Positions 1-8,744 of a stretch of DNA of 64,000 nt are shown in pieces. Location of the stretch: NCBI GenBank assembly GCA_002316315.1, contig DCDG01000052.1, forward strand, positions 1-64,000. The letters run 5' to 3'. Within the stretch, counting starts at the first letter, position 1; the number at the start of each line of letters is the position of its first letter. The stretch comes from Candidatus Aminicenantes bacterium UBA1061 (lineage in GTDB: Bacteria; Acidobacteriota; Aminicenantia; Aminicenantales; Saccharicenantaceae). Both the position numbers and the translations under genes were made by a program. The notes beneath the pieces are model-generated. The model worked only from the letters and a program-made list of their open reading frames with translations. It searched no databases and was not told the origin of the DNA.

Positions 1-1090
1 GTTCCTGACTTTCTCTGGCCTCGGTTTCAGCTTGATAAAGTTTAGTCAGGCTGGCTTTTTCCCGTCGCTGGCGGAAAAGCCAGGTCAACAACAAGCCGGC
101 CACAGTTACCGCCAGCAGGAGAAGAATGATCAGAGTCGCTCTTGTTTGCCAGATAGACAGAGCTTCCTGCCGGTCAATTTTCGACACGATGTACCAGCTG
201 GTGCCAGGGACAGGAGAAAGGAAAGCAATAACTTTCTGGCCGCGATAATCGAGGCTCTCGAACGGCCCGGGCCGGTCGAGAGCTCTTCTGACTGCTGCCA
301 GTTTCTGCTGGTCGAGCGGCTGGCGGTAGGTCAGGGCGGTACCTTTCCGGTCTTTAAGTTCGCTGAGAAAAACAATCTCTTCACCCTCTTTTTTAACCAG
401 CAGTGTTTCGCCTGTTTTAGAGGTGATAGGCCATGACTCTATCAACGGAAATAAGGAGTTTTGAGCCTCGGCGGTCAGGATGAGATAAGACTCGGGCCGG
501 ATTTGGTCCTTTTCTAATTTTCCTGTATCTTGAGGAGCATAAATGGCCGCGACAATATCAAGGTGCGGTCTACTGCCAGGTCTGGGAAAGTGTAAATCGG
601 TGATTGAGACCTCTCCACTCTTTTCAGTTTGAGCAAGAGCTTCCTTCAGCTCAGTAGAAAAAGAAGCCGGAGTCCCCTCCGGGGCTTCTTCTCCGACCGC
701 CAGAAGCGGTCTTTTTTCTCTGTCCAGAATCATCAAGCGAGAATAGCCATAGACCCGAGCGGTGAGCTTCAGCCGCTCTTCTACTTCCTCGCGGTATTTA
801 TCAGTTGGTTGTTGCAGGAAGTGGAGAACGGCCGTGGCAAAAAATTTGCTGCCCGCTGTCTCTTCGGCATCGGCGCGACTTTTGTCCAGCCAGGCTTTTA
901 TTTCATCGGCCTGAAGCCGGGCAATGGTCGACAGCTGGTTGAAAACTACGCCTTTTACTCTCTTTTCCTCGGCTTGATAAAAGGCCAGACCGATAATCAG
1001 AATAATAACTATAAGGAAAATGGAGATTAAATAAACGGGACTGCTAAATCTCTTCTTCCATCGAAGCCGCCGGGCTTTAAAACTTTTCAT
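1..1090 (-). CDS. Membrane sensor protein, N-terminal part (runs off the left edge)
   Basis: The minus strand is open from an ATG at 1090 to the window edge, so about 363 N-terminal residues are present and the C-terminus is missing. A basic start (MKSFKARRLRWKKR) leads into a membrane segment at about residues 19-40. About 270 extracytoplasmic residues follow, then a second membrane segment (LIILLLLAVTVAGLLL) near residue 325, then a basic, coiled-coil-like cytoplasmic stretch rich in Glu and Arg. This is the layout of a Cache-type sensor module in histidine kinases, diguanylate cyclases and chemoreceptors. The output domain lies outside the window, so the enzyme class is unknown. A GGAGG-type ribosome site precedes the ATG. 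It lies downstream of the diguanylate cyclase on the same strand, separated by an inverted-repeat element, so the two may share signalling functions. Confidence 0.75.
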   Translation of the reverse strand, partial: MKSFKARRLRWKKRFSSPVYLISIFLIVIILIIGLAFYQAEEKRVKGVVFNQLSTIARLQADEIKAWLDKSRADAEETAGSKFFATAVLHFLQQPTDKYREEVEERLKLTARVYGYSRLMILDREKRPLLAVGEEAPEGTPASFSTELKEALAQTEKSGEVSITDLHFPRPGSRPHLDIVAAIYAPQDTGKLEKDQIRPESYLILTAEAQNSLFPLIESWPITSKTGETLLVKKEGEEIVFLSELKDRKGTALTYRQPLDQQKLAAVRRALDRPGPFESLDYRGQKVIAFLSPVPGTSWYIVSKIDRQEALSIWQTRATLIILLLLAVTVAGLLLTWLFRQRREKASLTKLYQAETEARESQE

Positions 1091-1224
1091 GGCTTGCCTC
1101 CCCACCATGCCCTTTGAGGCCTTCACCATTTTTTGTTTTTTACCCTTCTAAAACAATTATCTACCACATCTTTAGGTTTTCATCAATAGAAGAATGGGGA
1201 AGAATGGGAAGAATGGGGTCAAGA

Positions 1225-1509
1225 ATGGGGTCGGGCCAGCCGATTTCATTTTAAATCAATAAGATAGAGTTGATACAGCAGCGTTGGGAGGGGTATTTGA
1301 TTAATATTTTTATTTTTGCTTATAAATTGCAGATAAAAAATCAAGCGTGTTGTAATGATGAGCAGGATATCAGGAAGAGCGGTGCTTCCTGCTGTAATTG
1401 ATCTTTTTGCTGGTAACTGGCGATAGGTCAAGGATACATGTTCTCCCGGGTGACGCTTAGCATAGTCTAACATATTGATAACAAAGAAAATCGGCTGGCC
1501 CGACCCCAT
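1225..1509. repeat. Inverted-repeat element, family A copy 1 (285 bp)
   Basis: The left end reads ATGGGGTCGGGCCAGCCGAT and the right end is its reverse complement, with matching inner parts (AATCAATA against TATTGATA), giving terminal inverted repeats of about 35 bp. The interior aligns with copies 2 and 3 (shared TTTTGCTTATA and AATCAAGCGTGTTGT). It encodes nothing convincing. The right end stops exactly where the stop codon of the diguanylate cyclase begins. The left flank carries repeated AAGAATGGG units at about 1189-1230. Confidence 0.85.
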
Positions 1510-3966
1510 TTACTTGGCGGCGGTTAGGGCGCGGTCGCGACCCTCCTTCTTGGCTCTGAACAGGGCCTGATCAGCCGCCTTCAGAACATCAGCCGGTGTC
1601 AGTCCGTGGAGGGGAAAAGAGGCTACCCCGGCTGACATGGTTATCTTCTGAAGCAGTCTCCCACCAGAGGCCATCTCCAGGCTTCTGACCGAGTCAAGAA
1701 TAGACCAGGCTCTGCTGACCGCCAGGTCTAAGCCCAGACCAGGCATGACCATGGTAAATTCTTCTCCGCCGAAGCGGCAGACGATATCCTCGGCCCGTAC
1801 AGCTTTCTGCAACTGGCGGGCAATGGTCTGAAGAGCCAGGTCACCAGCTTCATGTCCATAAAGATCATTGACCGCTTTGAAGTGGTCAATATCAAACATG
1901 ATGATGGACAGAGGTTGACTGAGACGTTTAGCCCTGGCAAATTCTCTCTGCAACGTCTCCTCAAGGTAGCGGCGGTTATAAAGGCCGGTCAGGGAATCGC
2001 GAATTGACTGCTGCCGGAGTGATTCCCTCAACCTGATATTAGCCAGGGAGGAAGCCACTCTCTGTGAAAAGACGGTCAGGAGCGACTTTCTGACTTCAAA
2101 TTCCATCCGGTCAGCCGGCAAAGGCAAACCTGCCGAATAGTCGACTGCTTCGTCTTGAAGACAGCATATGGCTACCAGCAGGCCGATTGTTTCTCCCCCT
2201 GAGATGAGTGGCAGACAGGCTGTTCTCCACGGCGGCTCCAGAATATTTTTTAAGTGAGGGCAAAGGAAGGCTTCATTGGAGGAACCAACAAAATGCGGAG
2301 CTGATCGGCGGAGAGCCCAGCAATCGTCAAGATTAAGAATTGGCATAGCCCTTTGGGTCTGATTCCAGCCCGAAGTAAGTTCAAGAAAATTTTCCTTTTC
2401 TGGCCGGAGATAGAAAAGCCCCGAGTCAGCGGAGAAGAGTTTTTCAGCGTAGTTGACAATGATATCTATGGCTTCTTTTTCAGACCTGGCCATAGATATA
2501 GCTTCGCCCATTTCGACCAACTGAACTATATCCCTGTTCCTCTGCTCGAGGTCAGTAATAGCTTTTTCCAGTTTATCTTTAGCTTCGGCTAAGGCTTTTT
2601 CCTGTTTTTTCCTTTCAGTGATATCGGTTAAGACAGCCAGTGTACCGGTGAAGTAGCCATCGGCATCAACCCGCGGGGCCGCATTGACAATAACTGCCTT
2701 TTTGCTTCTATCAGGAAGGGTCAGCTCGAGGTCGTAAGTATCGCGAAAGCCCTGCTGGCGGCGAAGAGTATACTGACGAACATATTCAAAATCTTCAGCA
2801 GTGGTAAATTCCCGTAAGCTGCGGCCCTCAAGATTTTGTTCTGTATCGTTGAAAATTCTCCTGGCAGCCGGATTGGCGAAAACGAATCTTTCCAGAGTAT
2901 CTACTGTGACTACCGCTTCGCCCAACGATTCAACCATATTGCGAAAAAGCTCTTCGCTTTCTCTGAGTTTACGGGCGATGGCTTCCGTTTCTTCCACCTG
3001 CTTTTGTAATTCGGCTGTTCTTTCCTCTACCTTTTTTTCCAAGGTTTCCTTGGCCTCTTCCAGATTTCTCATGGTATTCTGGAGTGCATCCAGTCCATAA
3101 TTGAAAATTGAGGCTAGCTGACCAACTTCATCGGAGGTAGTTACCTCGAGTCTCGAGTCCAGATTTCCGGTGGCGATCTCGTTAACTGTTCTGGTCATCT
3201 TACGAAGTGGGCGGGTAACCAGGAGGCTTAAAAAATAAAGGGTTAAAAGTCCAAAGGCAAAAATGAGCAGAGAGCTGATAAAAAAGACACGAGTTATACG
3301 GGTGACCTGGGCCTTCATGATTTTTAAAGAAAAACCGACAGCGAGGGAACCGATGGGTTCTCCCTGATGTTCAATCCCGGTATACAGGTTATAATACAAG
3401 CCATTGCTGGTCATGGTGGATTTTTTTAACTCAGGGAGAGGAGGAAGAGTTGACGGGGGGGGAGTCGAGGACGATCTGGAGGAAGTCGCAGGCTGAGCGG
3501 ACTGAGGTTTTGATCCAGATTCGGATTCAGATTTAGAGGCCGGTGGAGAAGCGAGCGGGCGCTGATAACGAACGAGTTCTCGACCGGTGGCATCAAAAAC
3601 CAAAGCGTATTCTATTTCCGGAATCTGGCTTAAGCTGTTGAGAACTTCGATCATGTTATCATAATCGTCAAAAATTATGGCCGGAGCCAGACTATAAGCG
3701 ACGATCTGGCCCAGGGAAGTGGCGTTATCCTGCAGGTTTCTAAGTGAACTAAGGCGGTATAGCCGAGGGCCAAGAATGAGAAGTGCCAGGCAAGCTAAAA
3801 CTAAAAGAGGCAGCGAGACCAGCATGAATTTCAGAACAATCGGGCTCCGACCGCGCCGGGGAAGAAGATTCGGGGTAGGAGTAGAAGGAGAAGGATTTGC
3901 AAGAGTGGCAGGATTATCAAGAGCATCAGATCGAGTCTGCCATTCAGTCTTGGTTTGTGTTTCCAT
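1510..3966 (-). CDS. Membrane diguanylate cyclase with HAMP, PAS, GAF and GGDEF domains (YfiN-like)
   Basis: Makes cyclic di-GMP from two GTP at the inner membrane. Membrane segments lie at about residues 44-67 and 227-250, enclosing a periplasmic sensor. HAMP covers 250-300, a coiled coil about 300-335, PAS 337-460, GAF about 500-650 and GGDEF about 655-818. The active site reads GGEEF, preceded five residues earlier by RAED, the RxxD product-inhibition site. The periplasmic part carries an unusual Ser/Pro-rich low-complexity insert at about 141-180. The start overlaps the end of the upstream YfiR-like gene by 23 bp, so the pair is co-translated. By analogy with YfiR-YfiN, the small periplasmic protein probably restrains this enzyme; that is inference. 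The TAA stop touches a family A repeat. Confidence 0.93.
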   Translation of the reverse strand: METQTKTEWQTRSDALDNPATLANPSPSTPTPNLLPRRGRSPIVLKFMLVSLPLLVLACLALLILGPRLYRLSSLRNLQDNATSLGQIVAYSLAPAIIFDDYDNMIEVLNSLSQIPEIEYALVFDATGRELVRYQRPLASPPASKSESESGSKPQSAQPATSSRSSSTPPPSTLPPLPELKKSTMTSNGLYYNLYTGIEHQGEPIGSLAVGFSLKIMKAQVTRITRVFFISSLLIFAFGLLTLYFLSLLVTRPLRKMTRTVNEIATGNLDSRLEVTTSDEVGQLASIFNYGLDALQNTMRNLEEAKETLEKKVEERTAELQKQVEETEAIARKLRESEELFRNMVESLGEAVVTVDTLERFVFANPAARRIFNDTEQNLEGRSLREFTTAEDFEYVRQYTLRRQQGFRDTYDLELTLPDRSKKAVIVNAAPRVDADGYFTGTLAVLTDITERKKQEKALAEAKDKLEKAITDLEQRNRDIVQLVEMGEAISMARSEKEAIDIIVNYAEKLFSADSGLFYLRPEKENFLELTSGWNQTQRAMPILNLDDCWALRRSAPHFVGSSNEAFLCPHLKNILEPPWRTACLPLISGGETIGLLVAICCLQDEAVDYSAGLPLPADRMEFEVRKSLLTVFSQRVASSLANIRLRESLRQQSIRDSLTGLYNRRYLEETLQREFARAKRLSQPLSIIMFDIDHFKAVNDLYGHEAGDLALQTIARQLQKAVRAEDIVCRFGGEEFTMVMPGLGLDLAVSRAWSILDSVRSLEMASGGRLLQKITMSAGVASFPLHGLTPADVLKAADQALFRAKKEGRDRALTAAK

Positions 3967-4702
3967 CGGCTTTCCTTACATTGACCAGGTTTAACAGCTG
4001 TGAAGAAAAGTTCAAGCCCTGAGCTCTGGCCGCTTCAAGATTGATGATAATTTGTGGTTTCTCCCCCTTCAGAGAGAAAACCAGAGCGACGCCTGAGTCG
4101 AGCTGCTCTGGATTGGCAGTAAAGGTGCCTAATTTTAGTTTCGAGCAGAGGCGGCAGATATTTTTTAGTAGCTCTGGATTTTTCTTTGGATTGAGGGTAC
4201 CTAAATAGACAAAATCAACTGCCTCCTGGCGGACTTTTTCTTCGAGGAGATCTGGTGCAAAAGAATCAAGGTCTATATCCACGATGCGTATTGGCCGGTT
4301 ATAAATTCTCATGGGTTGTTGTTTCAGCCAGTCATTAAGAGCTAACCAATCAGCAGCCAGCCAGGAAGAGATTGAATCAGATTTCTGGTTGATAATACCA
4401 ATGGCAAGAGACTCTCCCTGCCGGGAACTGGAACTGGAATTGCGTTCAAACTTGAGAACTTTAATCAGGAGCTCGAGTTCTTTAGCCGGATCCGAATAAT
4501 AGCCGGGGTCGGAGGCTTGGGTTTGGGAGAGAGAAAAAGTGTCGAACGGGAAAATGGAGAGCAGGCAGGAGTCGTATGAGAAAGGAGAAGAAAAAAGACC
4601 GGAAAGTGGGGGCCGTGCGCCCAGGTACCACGGATAAAATAGGCTTGAGAACAAAACCGGCGAAAGTAATACCCAGCGTCTCCAGCCAGCTGCTGCCTTC
4701 AT
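3944..4702 (-). CDS. Secreted YfiR-like (DUF4154) protein
   Basis: The C-terminal half has the conserved end of the DUF4154/YfiR family (KPQIIINLEAARAQGLNFSS followed by QLLNL), and the middle has a family-like AIGIINQKSDS strand. I place the start at the ATG at 4702 (MKAAAGWRRW), because it opens a signal-peptide-like hydrophobic stretch and has AGAAAGGAAA just upstream. An open frame continues further upstream only into a repeat element. The product should be periplasmic. Its 3' end overlaps the diguanylate cyclase by 23 bp, the same gene order as yfiR-yfiN in gamma-proteobacteria, where YfiR represses the cyclase. No YfiB-like lipoprotein lies next to it. The N-terminal third (about residues 30-80) is poorly conserved and low in recognisable motifs. 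Confidence 0.8.
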   Translation of the reverse strand: MKAAAGWRRWVLLSPVLFSSLFYPWYLGARPPLSGLFSSPFSYDSCLLSIFPFDTFSLSQTQASDPGYYSDPAKELELLIKVLKFERNSSSSSRQGESLAIGIINQKSDSISSWLAADWLALNDWLKQQPMRIYNRPIRIVDIDLDSFAPDLLEEKVRQEAVDFVYLGTLNPKKNPELLKNICRLCSKLKLGTFTANPEQLDSGVALVFSLKGEKPQIIINLEAARAQGLNFSSQLLNLVNVRKADGNTNQD

Positions 4703-4796
4703 TTTCCTTTCTAAACTCAGGTTAACATTATCGCCACCCCCTGTCAACGGAAGGGGCAAAGCGGCCTGCGGGGTAAAGTGTAAAGATGGGGTCAAG

Positions 4797-5067
4797 ATGG
4801 GGTCGGGCCAGCCGATTTCATTTTATATCAATAAGATATGGGTGACGTGGTGGTTTCAGGCAGGCTATTTGATTGATGTTTTTGTTTTGCTTATACATAA
4901 CAAATAAAAAAACAGGTGAGTCGTATGGAGAGTAGAAAATCAGAAAGAGCAGGGCCGTCTGCTGTAATTGATTGCCGCCAAGTATAGGTGATAGGGCATG
5001 GATATATAGTCGCTCAGGTGGAGCTTAATATATTGATAATATAGCAAATCCGCTGGCCCGACCCTAT
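4797..5067. repeat. Inverted-repeat element, family A copy 2 (271 bp)
   Basis: The left end is ATGGGGTCGGGCCAGCCGAT. The right end, CGCTGGCCCGACCCTAT, carries one change from the canonical end. The interior matches copy 3 over long stretches (for example GGAGAGTAGAAAAT and CTGTAATTGATT in copies 1 and 2). The left flank carries a second ATGGGGTCAAG unit directly in front (4786-4796). It lies between the divergent yfiR-like gene and mscL. Confidence 0.82.
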
Positions 5068-5080
5068 CACAAAATTATAA

Positions 5081-5109
5081 TTGATAAAAGTGCGGCTGTT
5101 CTTTACAAT
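5081..5109 (+). promoter_or_regulatory. Predicted sigma-70 promoter of mscL
   Basis: TTGATA (5081-5086) is separated by 17 bp from TACAAT (5104-5109), about 30 bp before the mscL ATG. It begins 13 bp after the end of repeat copy 2, so the repeat sits directly upstream of this promoter. Confidence 0.65.
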
Positions 5110-5141
5110 GATAAAAGCCTGGAGATAGGTGGAGGCTGAAT

Positions 5142-5513
5142 ATGTTTAAGGGCTTTCGAGATTTTATAATGAGAGGTAATGTGGTTGACCTGGCTGTAGC
5201 GGTCATCATTGGTGCCGCTTTCAATCAGATCGTCAATTCGATGGTCGGCGATGTGCTGACCCCGCTCATTGGAGCCATTTTTGGTCGGCCAGATTTTTCT
5301 GGTATTGCGCTTGGCCCCATTTTGCTGGGTAAATTTATTAATGCTGTTGTTAATTTTTTTATTGTAGCTGTAGTAATTTACTTTGGTGTTGTGCTCCCGA
5401 TGAAAAAACTACACGACAGAATAGATAAGAAAAAAGCTGCCCAGCCTGCTCCGGCTCCCTCAGAAGAGGTCAGACTCTTATCAGAAATTCTGGAAACCCT
5501 TAAAAATAAGTAG
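5142..5513 (+). CDS. mscL: Large-conductance mechanosensitive channel
   Basis: A 123-residue protein, slightly short for MscL (usually 130-150). The N-terminus MFKGFRDFIMRGNVVDLAVA and the pore helix VAVIIGAAFNQIVNSMVGD are diagnostic. A second membrane helix (FINAVVNFFIVAVVIYFGVV) and a charged C-terminal helix ending EEVRLLSEILETLKNK follow. It forms a pentameric inner-membrane valve that opens under membrane tension and releases solutes on osmotic downshock. It stands alone, with its own promoter upstream and family A repeats on both sides. The periplasmic loop is short (about 15 residues), which accounts for the reduced length. GGTGGAG is the ribosome site. Confidence 0.97.
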   Translation: MFKGFRDFIMRGNVVDLAVAVIIGAAFNQIVNSMVGDVLTPLIGAIFGRPDFSGIALGPILLGKFINAVVNFFIVAVVIYFGVVLPMKKLHDRIDKKKAAQPAPAPSEEVRLLSEILETLKNK

Positions 5514-5536
5514 TTCGAAAGAAATGGGAAAAAGAA

Positions 5537-5806
5537 ATGGGGTCGGGCCAGCCGATTTCCTTTTAAATCAATAAGATAGAGGTAGGGTATCGGTGCCAGA
5601 CGGACTAGATGATTAATATTTTTATTTTTGCTTATAATAGCAAATAAAAAATCAAGCGTGTTGTGTGGAGAGTAGAAAATAAGAAAATATGGTGTCGCCT
5701 GCCGTAAATTCTATTCGCCAGAAAGAGACGACAAACCATGTAGAGGTAGGCGCCGAGGTGTGCTTAACATATTGATAATAAAGGAAATCGGCTGGCCCGA
5801 CCCCAT
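5537..5806. repeat. Inverted-repeat element, family A copy 3 (270 bp)
   Basis: Ends ATGGGGTCGGGCCAGCCGAT and its reverse complement, with inner arms AAATCAATAAGATA against CATATTGATAATA. Interior homologous to copies 1 and 2. The left flank again has an iterated AAATGGG unit at 5523-5529. The right end is followed after five bases by the ribosome site AAGGAG of the next gene, so the element fills nearly the whole gap between mscL and the SDR gene. Confidence 0.85.
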
Positions 5807-5822
5807 TTGAAAGGAGATGTGG

Positions 5823-6629
5823 ATGAAAAGGGAAGGATATGAGAAGGCGCTGATTACAGGCGCTTCTTCTGGCCTTGGCCAGGAGTATGCCACCCAGCTA
5901 GCTCAAACCGGGACTGACCTGATTCTGGTGGCCAGGCGCCATGAGCGCCTCAAAGCTTTAGCTACCGGCCTCAGCACTTCGTATGGAGTTAAGATTGAAG
6001 TTTTACCGGCCGACCTCAGCCAGGACGAAGACCTGGAAAAGGTAGTTCTGAAAATTCGCCAGACCTGCAACCTTGATCTCCTGATTAATAACGCCGGCTT
6101 TGGCGGTCACGGGAAATTTCATCTGGAAGATGGCGGAGAAGCCGAGCGCATGATCAAGGTTCATGTTTTAGCCACGACTATTTTGACCCGGGCCGCTCTC
6201 CCTTCCATGCTTGTTCGCCACCATGGAGCAATTATCAATGTGGCTTCGGTTGCTGCTTTTTCTCCGCTTTCTGGCACGATGTACAGCTCGACCAAAGCCT
6301 TTGAAGTGATGTTTTCCGAGAATCTGCAGAGCGAGCTTTATGATACCGGTCTAAAAGTCCAGGCTCTCTGCCCTGGCTTAACGCATACAGAATTTCATCA
6401 GGTGGCCGGAATTAAAGCCGAAGCCATTCCCGGGATGTTCTGGATGAAGGCGGAAGATGTGGTAAAAATTTCTCTCCGGGCTCTCTCCGGCCATAAAGTC
6501 ATCATTGTCCCAGGGACAAAAAACAAGCTCATGACTTTTTTCTTACGCTGCCCCTGGACTTTCGCTCTGGCCCACTGGGCTGCCCGTCAGAAAAAAATAA
6601 GGCATATAGCTGATAGCAGCTTGAGATGA
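5823..6629 (+). CDS. Short-chain dehydrogenase/reductase (DltE/YqjQ-like classical SDR)
   Basis: NAD(P)-dependent oxidoreductase of the classical SDR fold; substrate unknown. The cofactor loop is TGASSGLG near the N-terminus, followed by NNAGFGG, a Ser in the catalytic strand (NVASVAAFSPLSG) and YSSTK with the catalytic Tyr and Lys. The tail has a hydrophobic stretch near the C-terminus (FFLRCPWTFALAHW), suggesting membrane association. I choose ATG 5823 because AAGGAG (5811-5816) sits 6 bp before it, whereas the in-frame ATG at 5817 touches the ribosome site. The stop overlaps the next start by 4 bp (ATGA), so the two genes are translationally coupled. The closest generic label is COG0300. 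Confidence 0.9.
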   Translation: MKREGYEKALITGASSGLGQEYATQLAQTGTDLILVARRHERLKALATGLSTSYGVKIEVLPADLSQDEDLEKVVLKIRQTCNLDLLINNAGFGGHGKFHLEDGGEAERMIKVHVLATTILTRAALPSMLVRHHGAIINVASVAAFSPLSGTMYSSTKAFEVMFSENLQSELYDTGLKVQALCPGLTHTEFHQVAGIKAEAIPGMFWMKAEDVVKISLRALSGHKVIIVPGTKNKLMTFFLRCPWTFALAHWAARQKKIRHIADSSLR

Positions 6630-7663
6630 ACGTCAAGGAAATCAGACCCCCCGGCGAAAAAAAATCCAGGGTGAGAACCTTATTGCTTCTTTCCGGTGGA
6701 CTCGATAGTCTGCTGGCCGGTAAAGTTCTGGAAGAGCAGGGAGTAGAGATTGTAGGACTGACTTTTGAAAGTGTCTTTTTCGAGGCGGCCCGGGCCATAG
6801 CCGCGGCCGAAATGCTCAACTGGTATCTCATTCTGGTTGATATCACCGGGGAACAAATTGAAATTATTGAGCATCCCGGTTATGGCTATGGCCGCCACCT
6901 CAATCCTTGTATTGATTGCCATGGCCAGATGGTCAGATTAGCCGCTGAGCTTCTCCCTCGCTACCAGGCGGATTTTGTGTCAACAGGCGAAGTTCTGGGG
7001 GAAAGGCCAAAATCTCAGAATCGTCAGTCTCTTGGGCTGGTCGAAAAGCTAAGCGGAGCCAGAGGACTGCTCCTACGCCCGCTTTCAGCCCGCCTTCTGC
7101 CCCCAACCAGTCCGGAGGAGCTGGGCCTGGTGAATCGTCAAAAGTTGCTTGACCTGGCTGGGCGCTCTCGCCAGCGGCAGATTGAGCTGGCTCGCCATTA
7201 TGGCTTGACTGATTATCCCACTCCAGCCGGCGGCTGCCTTTTGACTGACTCCGTTTTTTCTCAAAGGCTAAAGCAACTGCGTGACTGGCGCGGCAGCTGG
7301 CTCCGGGAAGACATTGAGCTTATCAAACACGGGCGCGTCTTTTTTGATGATGATGGCCTTATAATTGTTGGCCGTCACCATGAAGAAAACGAGAAAATAG
7401 AAAAAAAGGCCCTGGCTTCTGATCTCCTCATTACCCTTCCCGACTATAAAGGGCCGTTAACTGTCATTAGATTTAAAGATAAAAACCATCCAGCTCTCCG
7501 CCAGCTTGACATATTTGACCAGCCCCTGGCAAAAAAAGCTGCCCTTTTGACAATTAGATACAGCCGCTCCCGCTCGGCAGAAGAGGCTTCTGTTCTGCTT
7601 TTAACTCCGATACGTGCTCAGAGCAGGATATTCAAGAGAGAGGAATGGCTACCATATCTTTAA
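6626..7663 (+). CDS. PP-loop ATPase with C-terminal NFACT-R-like domain (ThiI/TrmU-related)
   Basis: The N-terminus has a PP-loop ATP pyrophosphatase motif (LLLLSGGLDSLLAG), typical of enzymes that adenylate a substrate before sulfur transfer. A CxxC motif follows (NPCIDCHG), then STGEVLGERPKSQ and GGCLLTD, all typical of the ThiI/TrmU-related proteins of unassigned specificity found in many anaerobes. The C-terminal part (about 215-345; GRVFFDDDGLIIVGRHHEEN) resembles the NFACT-R/DUF814 RNA-binding type domain. It probably modifies tRNA or acts in sulfur chemistry; the exact substrate cannot be read from sequence. It overlaps the upstream SDR gene by 4 bp. A fragment of a family A repeat begins 2 bp after its stop. 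Confidence 0.82.
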   Translation: MNVKEIRPPGEKKSRVRTLLLLSGGLDSLLAGKVLEEQGVEIVGLTFESVFFEAARAIAAAEMLNWYLILVDITGEQIEIIEHPGYGYGRHLNPCIDCHGQMVRLAAELLPRYQADFVSTGEVLGERPKSQNRQSLGLVEKLSGARGLLLRPLSARLLPPTSPEELGLVNRQKLLDLAGRSRQRQIELARHYGLTDYPTPAGGCLLTDSVFSQRLKQLRDWRGSWLREDIELIKHGRVFFDDDGLIIVGRHHEENEKIEKKALASDLLITLPDYKGPLTVIRFKDKNHPALRQLDIFDQPLAKKAALLTIRYSRSRSAEEASVLLLTPIRAQSRIFKREEWLPYL

Positions 7664-7665
7664 AA

Positions 7666-7770
7666 ATGGGGTCGGGCCAGCGCATTTACATTTATATCAA
7701 TAGGTTAAGTTAAGGGCAATTTGGTCAGACGACTGGAGAATTAACTCGGGGCTTCAGTCTGCTATTTCGG
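7666..7770. repeat. Family A repeat fragment, left end only
   Basis: ATGGGGTCGGGCCAGC, then ATTTATATCAATAGGTTAAG, matches the left end and inner arm of the full elements. The next bases (TTGGTCAGACGACTGGAGAATTAA) weakly follow copy 3. No right end is found before the next gene, so this copy is truncated; the 3' limit given is approximate. Confidence 0.65.
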
Positions 7771-7847
7771 AATTTTAGACAACCGGCGCTTCCTCTACTT
7801 CGCTCTTCATTGTTTCCTGGCCTTTAGCTTCTTTATTGTCTTAAGGT

Positions 7848-8516
7848 CTATTTATTTTTGCCTTTGCCAGTTTTCTCTGGCTTGGTCTTTTTCTCGCCAG
7901 CCTGTCCGCGGCCCTGCCTTTTTTCCATCTGGATTGTGTCGTGAATATCTACAAAGCGCTGCCCCTTGGTCCTCAGCTTCATCACCCGCTCTGGCTCAGC
8001 CTGGTGGGCTTCAGAGATGAATTTGAGATTGACCAGATTGATAATGTCATCATCACTCAAAATGACTTTGCCCCAGTTCTTTTGGCCGTGGTAGCGGCGA
8101 TAATAGCCATAGGCTTTACCGTATGGAGGTCCGACCCTGGTTACTCTGACCGGAACAAAGAAAATCTCCGGGTTGAGTCCGAATTGTACAGAAATATCCC
8201 ACCAGCTCATCCCTTTAAGTCGGAGGTCAATGATAACTGCTGGCTCGACTCTGGCCTGTCTGGCGATAAAGAAAACTACAGGCAAATCATCATCGGCCAG
8301 CCGGTAGCGATTCCGAATATCGATGACTTTCTCAGACGGTACATTGAAATATTTAGAAATCGAGAAATAGAAACCAAGGAGCTTACCATCAGCAAAAGAC
8401 ATGCCCAGATTTACATTCTGGGCTGACAGGCGGGCTGGCCCCGGCAGAAGCTCTAGGGTCAGAAGGAAAATTATAAAAAACAGCCACCTGGCCACACGTT
8501 TTGATCGCCTGTTCAT
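7848..8516 (-). CDS. Secreted protein of unknown function
   Basis: A 222-residue protein with a clear signal peptide (RWLFFIIFLLTLELLPGPARLSAQ). The mature part contains two similar segments: one around KLLGFYFSISKYFNVPSEKV with IARQARVEPAVIIDLRLKGMSW, and a second around LSDDDIINLVNLKFISEAHQ with EPERVMKLRTKGQRFVDIHD. The repeated pattern of a helix, 'P..V..LR.KG..W.DI', suggests a duplicated helical module. The C-terminus is a highly charged Lys/Glu/Gly tail. I recognise no enzyme motif. AGAGGAGG precedes the ATG. It is divergent from pyrB and shares the 415-bp gap that carries the pyrB promoter. Confidence 0.75.
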   Translation of the reverse strand: MNRRSKRVARWLFFIIFLLTLELLPGPARLSAQNVNLGMSFADGKLLGFYFSISKYFNVPSEKVIDIRNRYRLADDDLPVVFFIARQARVEPAVIIDLRLKGMSWWDISVQFGLNPEIFFVPVRVTRVGPPYGKAYGYYRRYHGQKNWGKVILSDDDIINLVNLKFISEAHQAEPERVMKLRTKGQRFVDIHDTIQMEKRQGRGQAGEKKTKPEKTGKGKNK

Positions 8517-8744
8517 GGCTTTCCTCCTCTTTTATCCTCTTTTGTCTAATCTGGGCCTCTAAGCCTGCCTGATTCTTGATCAGGTAGCCTTTGTCTTACA
8601 TGCCCAATTATATCTTTTTATTATAAAGCCAATTAATTCGCAATTAAAGCCCGCAAGATTCGGGATTGAATGACGACAGCCTGAAGCACCTTTTGAGTCC
8701 GTTCTGAAGTTAGACTCGGGTTTTGAGGCAGGTTTACAGGAGTC

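Noticed and set aside
32..1030. Plus-strand frames at 32-436 and 629-1030
   Set aside because: They are shadows of the minus-strand sensor gene, which has a coherent membrane-sensor-membrane layout and its own ribosome site.
1246..1509. Minus-strand frame of 87 codons inside repeat copy 1
   Set aside because: It lies wholly in a non-coding repeat and is not preserved in copies 2 and 3.
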